From an uncultured Prevotella sp. (GTDB lineage Bacteria > Bacteroidota > Bacteroidia > Bacteroidales > Bacteroidaceae): a stretch of 64,000 nucleotides of DNA. Every line of letters starts with the position of its first letter. The stretch's first letter is position 1. The stretch lies in NCBI GenBank assembly GCA_958369755.1, contig CATXJC010000001.1, positions 1 to 64,000 on the forward strand, read 5' to 3'. The translations under genes and the position numbers were made by a program. Positions 43,566-51,380 of the stretch are shown in pieces. The notes under the pieces were generated by a model. It saw only the letters and a program-made list of their open reading frames with translations. It was not told the origin of the DNA and did no database searches.

Positions 43566-44237
43566 ATGGCAAAGTTTAGCAAAATGCAGGTTATGGCAGC
43601 CATGAAAGAGACTGGTATGGTACCTGTTTTCTTCAATAAGGATGTTGAAATCTGCAAGAACGTCATCAAGGCTTGTTACGAGGGTGGCGTACGTGTTTTC
43701 GAGTTTACTAACCGTGGTGACTTCGCTCACGAGATTTTCGGAGAGTTGGTAAAGTGGGCCGACAAGGCTTGCCCTGAGATGATTCTGGGTGCAGGTACAG
43801 TTGTTGATGCCGGTACAGCTTCTCTGTATCTCCAGCTCGGCGCTAACTTCATCGTAGGTCCTAACTTCAACCCAGATATTGCTCCAGTTTGCAACCGTCG
43901 TCTGGTTCCTTATTCACCAGGTTGCGGTTCTGTAACAGAAATCAATAATGCTCAGGCTGCCGGTTGCGATGTAACCAAGGTATTCCCAGCAGGTAACGTA
44001 GGCGGTCCTTCATTCGTCAAGAACGTAATGGCACCTTTGCGTTGGAGCAACATCATGGTAACAGGTGCGGTAGAGCCAACAGAGGAGAATCTTACTCCTT
44101 GGATCAAGGCTGGCGTTCTCTGCGTAGGTATGGGCTCTAAGCTCTTCCCTAAGGAGACAGTTGCTGCTGGCGACTGGGCTGCCATCACAGCCAAGTGTCA
44201 GGAGGCTCTCGGTTACATCGCGAAGGCTCGCGCTTAA
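43566..44237 (+). CDS. eda: KDPG/KHG aldolase
   Basis: 223 residues. It cleaves 2-keto-3-deoxy-6-phosphogluconate to pyruvate and glyceraldehyde-3-phosphate. The Schiff-base lysine is in DVTKVFPAG, and the '[11 protein letters not shown]' and '[14 protein letters not shown]' motifs fit the family. It follows kdgK and completes the lower hexuronate path. The following sensor-kinase gene begins 23 bp downstream, with a terminator-like hairpin at its start. Confidence 0.94.
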   Translation: MAKFSKMQVMAAMKETGMVPVFFNKDVEICKNVIKACYEGGVRVFEFTNRGDFAHEIFGELVKWADKACPEMILGAGTVVDAGTASLYLQLGANFIVGPNFNPDIAPVCNRRLVPYSPGCGSVTEINNAQAAGCDVTKVFPAGNVGGPSFVKNVMAPLRWSNIMVTGAVEPTEENLTPWIKAGVLCVGMGSKLFPKETVAAGDWAAITAKCQEALGYIAKARA

Positions 44238-44260
44238 TTTAGAGACTATTTTTCATCTAG

Positions 44261-47200
44261 ATGCAAATTTCAGCATCCTTTTTTTCCATGTCGCCATCAT
44301 CAGTTCTGGTGGTGGCGACACTTTTTCTTTCAGCTTGTTCTCCTGCGAATAAGGCTAGGGTAGATGAGCTGAACGAGCAATCCTATGCTTATCATTATCG
44401 CAACCTCGATTCTACTAAAGTGCTGGCTGAGAGGGCTTTGAAACTTTCAGAAGATTATTCCTCAGGCCGTGCCGAAGCCTATAACAACCTTGCCTTCGTC
44501 TGTATAGCCAAGATGGATTACAAGGGTGCCAAGGGATGGCTGAGGAAAGTTGAAGAGGAGAGCGATAATCAGATAGAACTCGCTATTGCCGATGTTCAGA
44601 ACATGCGACTCTGCCAGAGAGAATCGCACAACAAAGATTTTTATGCTTATCGCGAAAAGGCGATGAGGCGTTTGCGCAGAATTCGCGAAGAGGTGAATTC
44701 CATGCCCCCGAGGGAAAGCAAACGCGTGATTTATGCGAAATCTGAATTCAGTATTGTGGCCGCCACCTATTTTTATTATGTGGGCTTAGACGAGCCGATG
44801 CTTCAGGAGCTTAACCGTCTGGACCCAGATGAGCTGGAACAGGATTCGGCACAATATCTCAACTATCTTTATAATATAGGTTCGGGCGGAGCTATCGTCA
44901 AGGAAACCGAAAACGAAATCAATCAGGCGGAATTCGACCGGCTGATCAGCTGCTACATGCTGGCTAGCGACCCTGCCCATCCTTATCCTTACTGGCAGGC
45001 TAACGCCCTGCAATCTATTAGCGAGCACCTCAGAAAAGGAGAGGTGAGCGATTTCCTCATACGCAACAACCTGCCTGCCTTCCAGTATCTCAACATCGAG
45101 CAGATGCCAAACAATCTGCTGGCAGGCAACTTTGCCCAGCGTGCCCTCAACCTCTTTTCGAGCTACGGAGATGTTTATCAGACTGCCGGAGCCAACCGTA
45201 CGCTGGCTGAATGCTTCTGGGATATCCATGATTATTCTTCGGCGCTCGACTGCCTGAATCATGCCCTGAACGACAACAAGGCCATCGAGCAGGCACCCGA
45301 CCTCGTAGCGTCGATACGTGAAAGACTCTGCCTGGTTTATTCGGCTATAGATGATAAGCAGCAGAGCGATTACAACCGCAATATCTATCTGGATTTACAG
45401 GACCGTTCGCGACAGGACCGCCAGCTGGAGGCACGTGCCGCAGCACTCGACGAGAACGCCCAGCAGCTCAACCTGATGATTGCTGCCGTGGTGGCGATGA
45501 TTGTGCTCGTGGTGGTTCTGCTCTACGTTTTCGACCACATGAAGCGCAAGAAGATGAAGAACCAGTCGATGGATGAACTGCTTGCACCTTTGCGTGAGTG
45601 GAGCGAGAATAACACTAAGAAAATCAACGAATTAAAAGATGAGCAGGAGGAGGTTCAGGATGAACTGAACGTAACCCGACTGCATATCGAAGAAAACAAG
45701 AAACGCAATCTGGAACAAAGGGCTAAAATTTCGCTCGTAAACAGCATTACGCCTTTCATCGACCGCATGATTCACGAGGTAAACCGACTCGCCGAAGGGG
45801 GCGAAAGCGATGAGGTGCGTCAGGAACGTTACCAGTATATCGCCGAACTCACGGATAAGATTAACCAATATAACAACGTGCTTACGGAGTGGATTCAGAT
45901 GCGCCAGGGCTCACTCAGCCTGCGTATCGAAAGTTTCCCGCTCCAGCAGCTTTTCGATATTGTAAGCAAGGGCAAGATGAGCTTCCAGATGCAGGGCGTG
46001 AAACTCGATGTAGAACCTACAGATGCCGTGGTCAAGGCCGACCGCATCCTTACGCTCTTCATGATCAATACCATAGCCGATAATGCCCGCAAGTTTACAC
46101 CCGAAGGCGGAAAGGTAACCATTAGCGCCAAGGTTTCTGACTTCGTGGAAATCAGCATCTCAGATACCGGAAAGGGTATGGACGAGGAGCAGCTGGCGCA
46201 TGTCTTCGACCGGACCTATACGGGCGGTCACGGCTTCGGACTGCTCAACTGCAAGGGCATCATAGAGAAATATAAGAAGTTGAGTTCGCTCTTTGCCGGC
46301 TGCCAGATCAAGGCAGAAAGCAAGTTGGGCGAGGGGAGCCGCTTCAGTTTCCGTCTGCCTAAGGGCATCGCCCGCCGAACCCATCAGCTGCTGGGCATCT
46401 TCATCATGCTCTTCGTGCTGCTGTCGGCTTCGGTCCAGCCTTGTGAGGCTAAGAAGGCCAACGACATCCGCCAGCGCCACAATCATCACAAGACGAACGT
46501 AGATGCCAATCTCCAGCGTGCCGACGATTTTGCAGATAGCGCCTACTTCAGCAATATCAACGGCACATACCAGCGCACCCTGGCCTTTGCCGATTCTTCG
46601 CGCCATTATCTCAACGCGTTCTATCTGTCGAAATATCCCGACGGCAAGTATCTCATGGTGGCTCATCCGGAGGTGGGAATGGCGGCAGAACTCTCCTGGA
46701 TGCGCTCCGGACTGCCAACCAATTATCACGTCATCCTGGACCTGAGAAACGAGTGTGCCGTGGCTGCCCTGGCGTTGCACCAATGGTCGCTCTACCAGAG
46801 CAACAACAAGGTTTATACCCAGCTGTTCCGCGAGATAAGTGCCGATAATACGCTCGATAATTACGTGCACACCATGCAGCAGAGCGAGAACTCGAAGACC
46901 GTGGCCGTGGTGCTGCTCATCCTGTTGCTGCTGCAGTTGCCGCTGGCTTATTATCTGCTCTATTACCGCCACGTGCTGAGCTACCGGTTTGCCATGATTG
47001 AGCAGACCAAGGCTAAGCGTACCGACGAGGCTGAGCAGGAATCCCTGAAACTGGAACTGATGACCGATGAGCTGCATAGGGCTGAATATGAGAACGATAA
47101 GCTTCATATCTCCAATTCCGTGCTCGACAACTGTCTGTCTACGCTCAAGCACGAAACGATGTATTATCCGTCGCGCATCCGCCAGCTTATCGATTCGCAG

Positions 47201-47635
47201 CCCGATGATGTAGATTCGCTCAAGGAACTGGTAGCTTATTATAAATCGCTCTATTCTCTGCTCAGCGCCCAGGCGATGGAGCAGGTAGAAGGCAACATCA
47301 AGGCAGATGATTTCCTGAACCGCTATCTTGTTTCTCTGATGCGCGGCAATTCCAAGGATTACCATACCGGAGTGGCTGAGATTCCGGGTTCTGCCTACGT
47401 GAGATATTGGATTGACCAGCAGGATGTGGCCTATGATGCTGCGCTCCATGCCCAGCTCTTCACCCCTCTGACGGGCGATTTGCGCTATCTCCTGTGCCGG
47501 CAGATTGTGAGGGAACTGGGCGAGATTACCAATCTGCGCGGCTGCGGCATCAAGGCTTGCCAGGGCGATAAGGGTTGCCTCAGGATAGAGGCCGTGCTGC
47601 CGGCACGCATCAAATGGAAAAGTTTAAAATCATAA
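44261..47635 (+). CDS. Double-sensor histidine kinase (DUF5112/DUF5113 type)
   Basis: 1124 residues. An N-terminal lipobox (FLSACS) and TPR-like helices to about 400 form the first outside sensor. A membrane helix lies near 403-428. Next comes a coiled coil and H-box with His505 (MIHEVNRLA), then a HATPase_c domain: N-box Asn608 (IADNARKFTPEGG), G1 ISDTGKGM, G2 GGHGFGLLNCKG. Unlike most kinases it continues: a membrane helix at about 709-730, an outside domain, another helix at about 880-905 and a cytoplasmic C-terminus with a second H-box-like LKHETMYYPSR (His964) but no clear second HATPase. The response regulator follows 20 bp downstream. ATG 44288 is an alternative start. Confidence 0.85.
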   Translation: MQISASFFSMSPSSVLVVATLFLSACSPANKARVDELNEQSYAYHYRNLDSTKVLAERALKLSEDYSSGRAEAYNNLAFVCIAKMDYKGAKGWLRKVEEESDNQIELAIADVQNMRLCQRESHNKDFYAYREKAMRRLRRIREEVNSMPPRESKRVIYAKSEFSIVAATYFYYVGLDEPMLQELNRLDPDELEQDSAQYLNYLYNIGSGGAIVKETENEINQAEFDRLISCYMLASDPAHPYPYWQANALQSISEHLRKGEVSDFLIRNNLPAFQYLNIEQMPNNLLAGNFAQRALNLFSSYGDVYQTAGANRTLAECFWDIHDYSSALDCLNHALNDNKAIEQAPDLVASIRERLCLVYSAIDDKQQSDYNRNIYLDLQDRSRQDRQLEARAAALDENAQQLNLMIAAVVAMIVLVVVLLYVFDHMKRKKMKNQSMDELLAPLREWSENNTKKINELKDEQEEVQDELNVTRLHIEENKKRNLEQRAKISLVNSITPFIDRMIHEVNRLAEGGESDEVRQERYQYIAELTDKINQYNNVLTEWIQMRQGSLSLRIESFPLQQLFDIVSKGKMSFQMQGVKLDVEPTDAVVKADRILTLFMINTIADNARKFTPEGGKVTISAKVSDFVEISISDTGKGMDEEQLAHVFDRTYTGGHGFGLLNCKGIIEKYKKLSSLFAGCQIKAESKLGEGSRFSFRLPKGIARRTHQLLGIFIMLFVLLSASVQPCEAKKANDIRQRHNHHKTNVDANLQRADDFADSAYFSNINGTYQRTLAFADSSRHYLNAFYLSKYPDGKYLMVAHPEVGMAAELSWMRSGLPTNYHVILDLRNECAVAALALHQWSLYQSNNKVYTQLFREISADNTLDNYVHTMQQSENSKTVAVVLLILLLLQLPLAYYLLYYRHVLSYRFAMIEQTKAKRTDEAEQESLKLELMTDELHRAEYENDKLHISNSVLDNCLSTLKHETMYYPSRIRQLIDSQPDDVDSLKELVAYYKSLYSLLSAQAMEQVEGNIKADDFLNRYLVSLMRGNSKDYHTGVAEIPGSAYVRYWIDQQDVAYDAALHAQLFTPLTGDLRYLLCRQIVRELGEITNLRGCGIKACQGDKGCLRIEAVLPARIKWKSLKS
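44290..44330 (+). terminator. Terminator-like hairpin inside the kinase start region
   Basis: GTCGCCATCATCA (44290-44302) pairs over 13 bp, with two G-U pairs, with TGGTGGTGGCGAC (44307-44319), 4-nt loop, followed by ACTTTTTCTTT. It can end the eda transcript, yet it lies in the codons of the kinase signal peptide. Confidence 0.65.
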
Positions 47636-47655
47636 GAAAATAAAAATATCAGAAA

Positions 47656-48381
47656 ATGGAAAATTTTAAAGTCATCATAGTAGAAGACGTGCCCCTGGAA
47701 CTGAAGGGCACAGAGGGTATCTTCAAGAATGATATTCCAGAGGCTGAAATCATCGGTACTGCCGAGAGCGAAATAGCCTATTGGAAACTCATCAAGCAGC
47801 AGTTGCCTGATCTGGTTCTGCTCGACCTCGGTCTGGGCGGCTCTACCACGGTAGGCGTTGAAATCTGCCGCCAGACCAAGGAGCAGTATCCTGACGTGAA
47901 GGTGCTCATCTTTACAGGAGAAATTCTGAACGAAAAACTCTGGGTAGATGTGCTCGATGCGGGCTGCGACGGCATCATTCTGAAGAGTGGTGAACTCCTT
48001 ACGCGTGGCGATGTGGCGAGCTGCATGGGAGGTAAGAAACTGGTGTTCAACCAGCCTATCCTTCAGAAGATAGTAGACCGTTTCAAGCGGAGCGTAAACA
48101 GCCAGCTGATGCGTCAGGAGGCTCTGGTAAATTATGAGATTGATGAGTATGACGAGCGTTTCCTGCGCCATCTTGCGCTGGGTTACACCAAGGAGCAGAT
48201 TACCAACCTGCGCGGAATGCCTTTCGGCGTAAAGAGTCTGGAGAAGCGACAGGCAGAACTGGTTCAGAAACTCTTCCCTGACGGCAACCACGGCATGGGC
48301 ATCAACGCCACCCGCCTGGTGGTAAAAGCCTGCGAGCTCCGCATCCTGGATATCGACCATCTGCAGGCAGATGAAGAATAA
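47656..48381 (+). CDS. Response regulator with C-terminal HTH
   Basis: 241 residues. The receiver domain (1-125) has acidic ED at 10-11, the phosphorylation site LVLLDLGLGG and the conserved Thr (LIFTGE) and Lys (ILKSG). The C-terminal part (about 160-225) is a LuxR/GerE-like HTH ('DEYDERFLRHLALGYTKEQI'). It is the partner of the kinase 20 bp upstream. The genes it controls are unknown, although the AbgT-like gene follows after 27 bp. Confidence 0.9.
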   Translation: MENFKVIIVEDVPLELKGTEGIFKNDIPEAEIIGTAESEIAYWKLIKQQLPDLVLLDLGLGGSTTVGVEICRQTKEQYPDVKVLIFTGEILNEKLWVDVLDAGCDGIILKSGELLTRGDVASCMGGKKLVFNQPILQKIVDRFKRSVNSQLMRQEALVNYEIDEYDERFLRHLALGYTKEQITNLRGMPFGVKSLEKRQAELVQKLFPDGNHGMGINATRLVVKACELRILDIDHLQADEE

Positions 48382-48408
48382 CTCGTTTCAATAAGTGCTT
48401 TTTAAAGA

Positions 48409-48996
48409 ATGTATAAGAAAGTATTGGCCTATCTGGCATTATCGTTGGGAATAGCCGAAGTAGTGGTGATTCTGGTTTCGTGGCTGCTTACAGCTGCGAT
48501 GCCCGAGTCGTTCACCCATTCGCTTACCAGCCCCGAGGGCATCCGCTGGTTTACAGGCCATTTTGTAGACCATCTCACCTCTGTATGGCTCGTCTGGCTG
48601 GTGCTCATCAGCATCACCATCGGGGTGGTAAAGCAGAGTAGGGTGCTCCATTTCGACCATACCCAGTATCGCCAGCGCACGGCCTTGCGCCTGATGCTCA
48701 TCGAGTTGTGCATCTCTGCAGGTATCATGCTGGCGCTCACCCTCTTGCCCCATGCCATTCTGCTGAATGCCGTAGGAACCCTCTTTCCGGGTCCGTTCAC
48801 GCATAGTCTCATTCCGTACATCTGTTTCTCGGTCATGGTGATGAGCATGAGTTACGGCATCATGAGCGAGAGCATCAAGGGCATCAGTCAGGTTTATGAT
48901 GCGATGAATCAAGGCATCCGCCTCCTTTCGCCCTGCTTTCTTTTCTACATTCTCGTGATGCAGCTCTATACATCCATCCTCTATGTAATGGAGTAA
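48409..48996 (+). CDS. Small AbgT-like membrane protein
   Basis: 195 residues with about five hydrophobic segments. The segment SLTSPEGIRWFTGHFVDHL and 'LISITIGVVKQSRVL' resemble the start of AbgT (p-aminobenzoyl-glutamate) transporters, which are about 500 residues, so this is a short relative or a fragment that kept its own frame. It lies 27 bp after the response regulator and ends at a terminator, so it is the third gene of the kinase operon and may be its membrane partner. Confidence 0.65.
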   Translation: MYKKVLAYLALSLGIAEVVVILVSWLLTAAMPESFTHSLTSPEGIRWFTGHFVDHLTSVWLVWLVLISITIGVVKQSRVLHFDHTQYRQRTALRLMLIELCISAGIMLALTLLPHAILLNAVGTLFPGPFTHSLIPYICFSVMVMSMSYGIMSESIKGISQVYDAMNQGIRLLSPCFLFYILVMQLYTSILYVME

Positions 48997-49002
48997 AATA
49001 AA

Positions 49003-49040
49003 AGCCCCCGATGCTCGTTTCCTTGCATCAGGGGCTCTTT
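49003..49040. terminator. Bidirectional terminator
   Basis: AGCCCCCGATGC (49003-49014) pairs, with one mismatch, with GCATCAGGGGCT (49025-49036), followed by CTTTTCTT. It separates the kinase operon from the convergent HU gene. Confidence 0.8.
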
Positions 49041-49042
49041 TC

Positions 49043-49597
49043 TTACTCCAAACCGTCACCCTCATTACCGCCGGTGGTTCCGCCGCCTTCGGTATTTCCG
49101 CCGCCCTGAGTGTTATCCGAACCGCCGCCACCACCTGGGTTATTGTCTGGGTCTTCCACATCGCCCTTATCGTCGGAAGTAACGTTTTTCACCACCTTGC
49201 CGTTGCGGTCGTAACAGGTAATCTGGATGGAGGTTTCCTGCAGCTCGCGCTTGATGTCAACGCTTGGGGTGAAGATAACACGGCGGTTGGTAATCAGACT
49301 GGTAGCCACTTCGCCTACGGTAGGCACACTCTTGGCTCTTACGCCGAATCGCATGGTTCCCAATCCCGGAACGGCTACGGAATGGCCTTCGGTACACCAC
49401 GCCTTGATAACCTCGCCTGCTGCATCCCAGCAAACCTGCATCACGCCCACGCTAACGCCGCTTCTGATGGCAGCCTCCTTGATAACCTTGCTCTCAGAGA
49501 GCTTGTTGTAAAGTTCGGTACCGAGGATGAATCTGTACTGACCCTTCATTTCGCCTACTTGGATAAGGGTCTCCTTTGCTTTCAAATTAATTGCCAT
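49043..49597 (-). CDS. HU-family (HU-HIG) DNA-binding protein with Gly-rich tail
   Basis: 184 residues. Residues 1-120 have the Bacteroidota HU-HIG fold (MAINLKAKETLIQVGEMKG, 'EVIKAWCTEGHSVAVPGLGT', 'RVIFTPSVDIKRELQE'). The tail from about 140 is Gly/Asn/Asp-rich (PGGGGGSDNTQGGGNTEGGG). Proteins of this type accompany DUF4248 and DUF3987/primase genes, as here, often near capsule loci. It is the last gene of the minus-strand cluster. Its target DNA is unknown; the 10-bp repeats at 50059 and 53610 are candidates. Confidence 0.85.
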   Translation of the reverse strand: MAINLKAKETLIQVGEMKGQYRFILGTELYNKLSESKVIKEAAIRSGVSVGVMQVCWDAAGEVIKAWCTEGHSVAVPGLGTMRFGVRAKSVPTVGEVATSLITNRRVIFTPSVDIKRELQETSIQITCYDRNGKVVKNVTSDDKGDVEDPDNNPGGGGGSDNTQGGGNTEGGGTTGGNEGDGLE

Positions 49598-49648
49598 AAT
49601 CTTTTGAATTTTAAATTGTTATAAACTATCAACTGTTAACTCTATAAA

Positions 49649-49837
49649 CTACCTGATGGTGATGGTTGGCACGTAGTAGGTAGAATCTACTTTGGTGGAG
49701 ATGTTGTTCTCCTGATGTTGCCGCTGGTTCTTTCCGATTACGAGTCCTGCCGTGCAGGAGCTAGATAGGAAGGTGACGATGGCTGAGCAAATCGCCACGA
49801 TGAGATACCTGATGAATGCCTTCATGTTCTGGTTCAT
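49649..49837 (-). CDS. Very small lipoprotein, smalltalk-like
   Basis: 62 residues: a basic start, one hydrophobic helix (about 10-26) and a lipobox-like LSSSC at 24-28, then a short polar tail. Tiny proteins of this form lie between the HU-HIG and DUF4248 genes in many Bacteroidota (some are annotated smalltalk). Function unknown. Another frame (49761-49949, minus) overlaps it but is less plausible, since it is highly basic with no family resemblance. Confidence 0.55.
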   Translation of the reverse strand: MNQNMKAFIRYLIVAICSAIVTFLSSSCTAGLVIGKNQRQHQENNISTKVDSTYYVPTITIR

Positions 49838-50029
49838 GATTTTTTTTCTGCCCCCTGCTAAGTTTCGTTTTTTCCTCTTTCCTCAGATTTCTCTTAGAAG
49901 AAGTACTTTGCGAAACGACTCGTTTCGAGGCTTGGAGTCTTGTTTTCATTACTTTTTTATTTTCCCAATTAGGGAGATATTTTTCTCCAACTGGGTAAGT
50001 GATTTAGCGCGCTTTCTGAATCACGATGC

Positions 50030-50085
50030 AAAGATACGAAATCCCGATTTATCAGGTGTGCGATAACATGCGATACCATGCGATA
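50030..50085 (-). promoter_or_regulatory. Promoter with three TGCGATA repeats, 10-bp period
   Basis: A -7 box TATCTTTG (minus, 50030-50037) without a good -33. TGCGATA occurs at 50059-50065, 50069-50075 and 50079-50085, about -36 to -62 from the likely start site. This layout fits an activator that stacks along one face of the helix. It would drive the small lipoprotein and HU genes through a leader of about 185 nt. Confidence 0.6.
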
Positions 50086-50095
50086 GCGGAACATT

Positions 50096-50317
50096 TTATC
50101 CCGGTTCCCCGAGGTTATCGATAATAGCCTTCACCTGCTTGGGCGTGAACGACTTGCAAGTCTTTTCATACCCCATCTCCTGCAATTCATCCCAGAGCGG
50201 TTGGCAACGGCGAATCCAACTCATGAGATGATTCACGGCCGTGCGTGGCATACTCTCAGGAAAGTACATCAGTCCCAGTTCCTTCTTCGTATACGTGCGG
50301 TTTATAAAATCTTCCAT
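50096..50317 (-). CDS. DUF4248 family protein
   Basis: 73 residues. The DUF4248 pattern is clear: 'RTYTKKELGLMYFPESMPRT' then 'HLMSWIRRCQPLWDEL' and a C-terminal 'FTPKQVKAIIDNLGEPG'. Likely a small helical DNA-binding protein, similar in layout to an HTH. It sits between the primase-like gene (17 bp upstream) and the HU gene, the usual order. Function unknown. Confidence 0.85.
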   Translation of the reverse strand: MEDFINRTYTKKELGLMYFPESMPRTAVNHLMSWIRRCQPLWDELQEMGYEKTCKSFTPKQVKAIIDNLGEPG

Positions 50318-50333
50318 AATCTTAATTTTTTAA

Positions 50334-51380
50334 TCATTTGTTTATCGGCTCCTTGCTCCCGGAAGTTGCAGCAGCCCCTAAAAGATAGTATTCGCTGAAA
50401 TCCTTGCAGCCCGGTGGCAACTGGTGGTGAACCAGCTGGGGGAGCATCTCCCTGAGTTGTATGAAGAGGCTTTCGCCCGGCACATCCTGATCAGGAAACA
50501 TGTGGAATTCCACCTGATACAGTCTTCCGATATCCGTCAGCAGCTGCTTATCCTCGGGTTTGAGGAGCGTGGCAGAAGGGATGGCTATCGCCTTATGTCC
50601 GGCAGAAAGCATCGCCCAGCAATCGCTACATCCCTCCGTAATAAACAGCCTATCGCCCGGTTTCAGTCTCTTCACAACCGGCAGGTTATAGATGCTGCAT
50701 CTTGCGCCGTAAGGGAACCGGAAGCGGGGAGCATCCTGCTCCTTTTCTTCGCCCGGACTTTTTTCTTCAGAAGAAACATTCCCCTCAGAAGAACCACCTC
50801 CCGATGAAGATTTTTTCTTCTTGTAATCCAGATTCCTGTTCTGGATTCCGATAAGCCGCCCATCGGTATCGAAGTAAGGAATCTGCAGCCAGTTGATGCC
50901 CTTCTTATCCGTCCAGGAAGTCAGTCGGCACCAGTTTACCACTCTCCAGTCAATCTTCCTCTCCTCGAAGAGAAATCTCCGAGCTGCCTGGTTGAGCCAG
51001 GGATGTTCGAAGAACCTAGCATACCTGCTTGCATCAAAGGAAGATTTCCCCGAATTATCACCCGAAGAAGAACCATCGGATGAAGAGCCCGAAGAAGAAT
51101 CCTCCTCCAGCTGAATCTGATGTTCCCCAGCGAGCCATCGGCAAGCCGACGGGAAATCCTTCCCCAGGTATCGCATCGCCAGGTCGATGGTGCCGATAGA
51201 ACTCCTCATGCAGACATAGCATCTGCAGCTGTTCTTGGTCTTGTTGAACGTGAGGCTGGCGTGGTGGTCGTCATGGAAGGGGCAGAGCGCCTTATGGTGC
51301 TCCACCTTCATCCCCATCTCTTTCGCAACCTTCTCTATCGGAAGTTCGCGCAGTTTCTGTATCTCATATTTCTCCATCAT
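50334..51380 (-). CDS. CHC2 zinc finger/Toprim primase-like protein
   Basis: 348 residues. The CHC2 finger is Cys33, His36, Cys54, Cys57 (CPFH...CYVC). The Toprim part has 'LFITEGCSDCWAML' (Glu) and 'FPDQDVPGE' (Asp-x-Asp). Two low-complexity Ser/Gly/Glu inserts, at about 95-115 and 187-216, interrupt it. The central polymerase domain of true DnaG is missing, so it is a primase relative. Its ATG overlaps the DUF3987 stop by 4 bp, indicating translational coupling. Probably it supports replication of a mobile element or of its relic. Confidence 0.82.
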   Translation of the reverse strand: MMEKYEIQKLRELPIEKVAKEMGMKVEHHKALCPFHDDHHASLTFNKTKNSCRCYVCMRSSIGTIDLAMRYLGKDFPSACRWLAGEHQIQLEEDSSSGSSSDGSSSGDNSGKSSFDASRYARFFEHPWLNQAARRFLFEERKIDWRVVNWCRLTSWTDKKGINWLQIPYFDTDGRLIGIQNRNLDYKKKKSSSGGGSSEGNVSSEEKSPGEEKEQDAPRFRFPYGARCSIYNLPVVKRLKPGDRLFITEGCSDCWAMLSAGHKAIAIPSATLLKPEDKQLLTDIGRLYQVEFHMFPDQDVPGESLFIQLREMLPQLVHHQLPPGCKDFSEYYLLGAAATSGSKEPINK

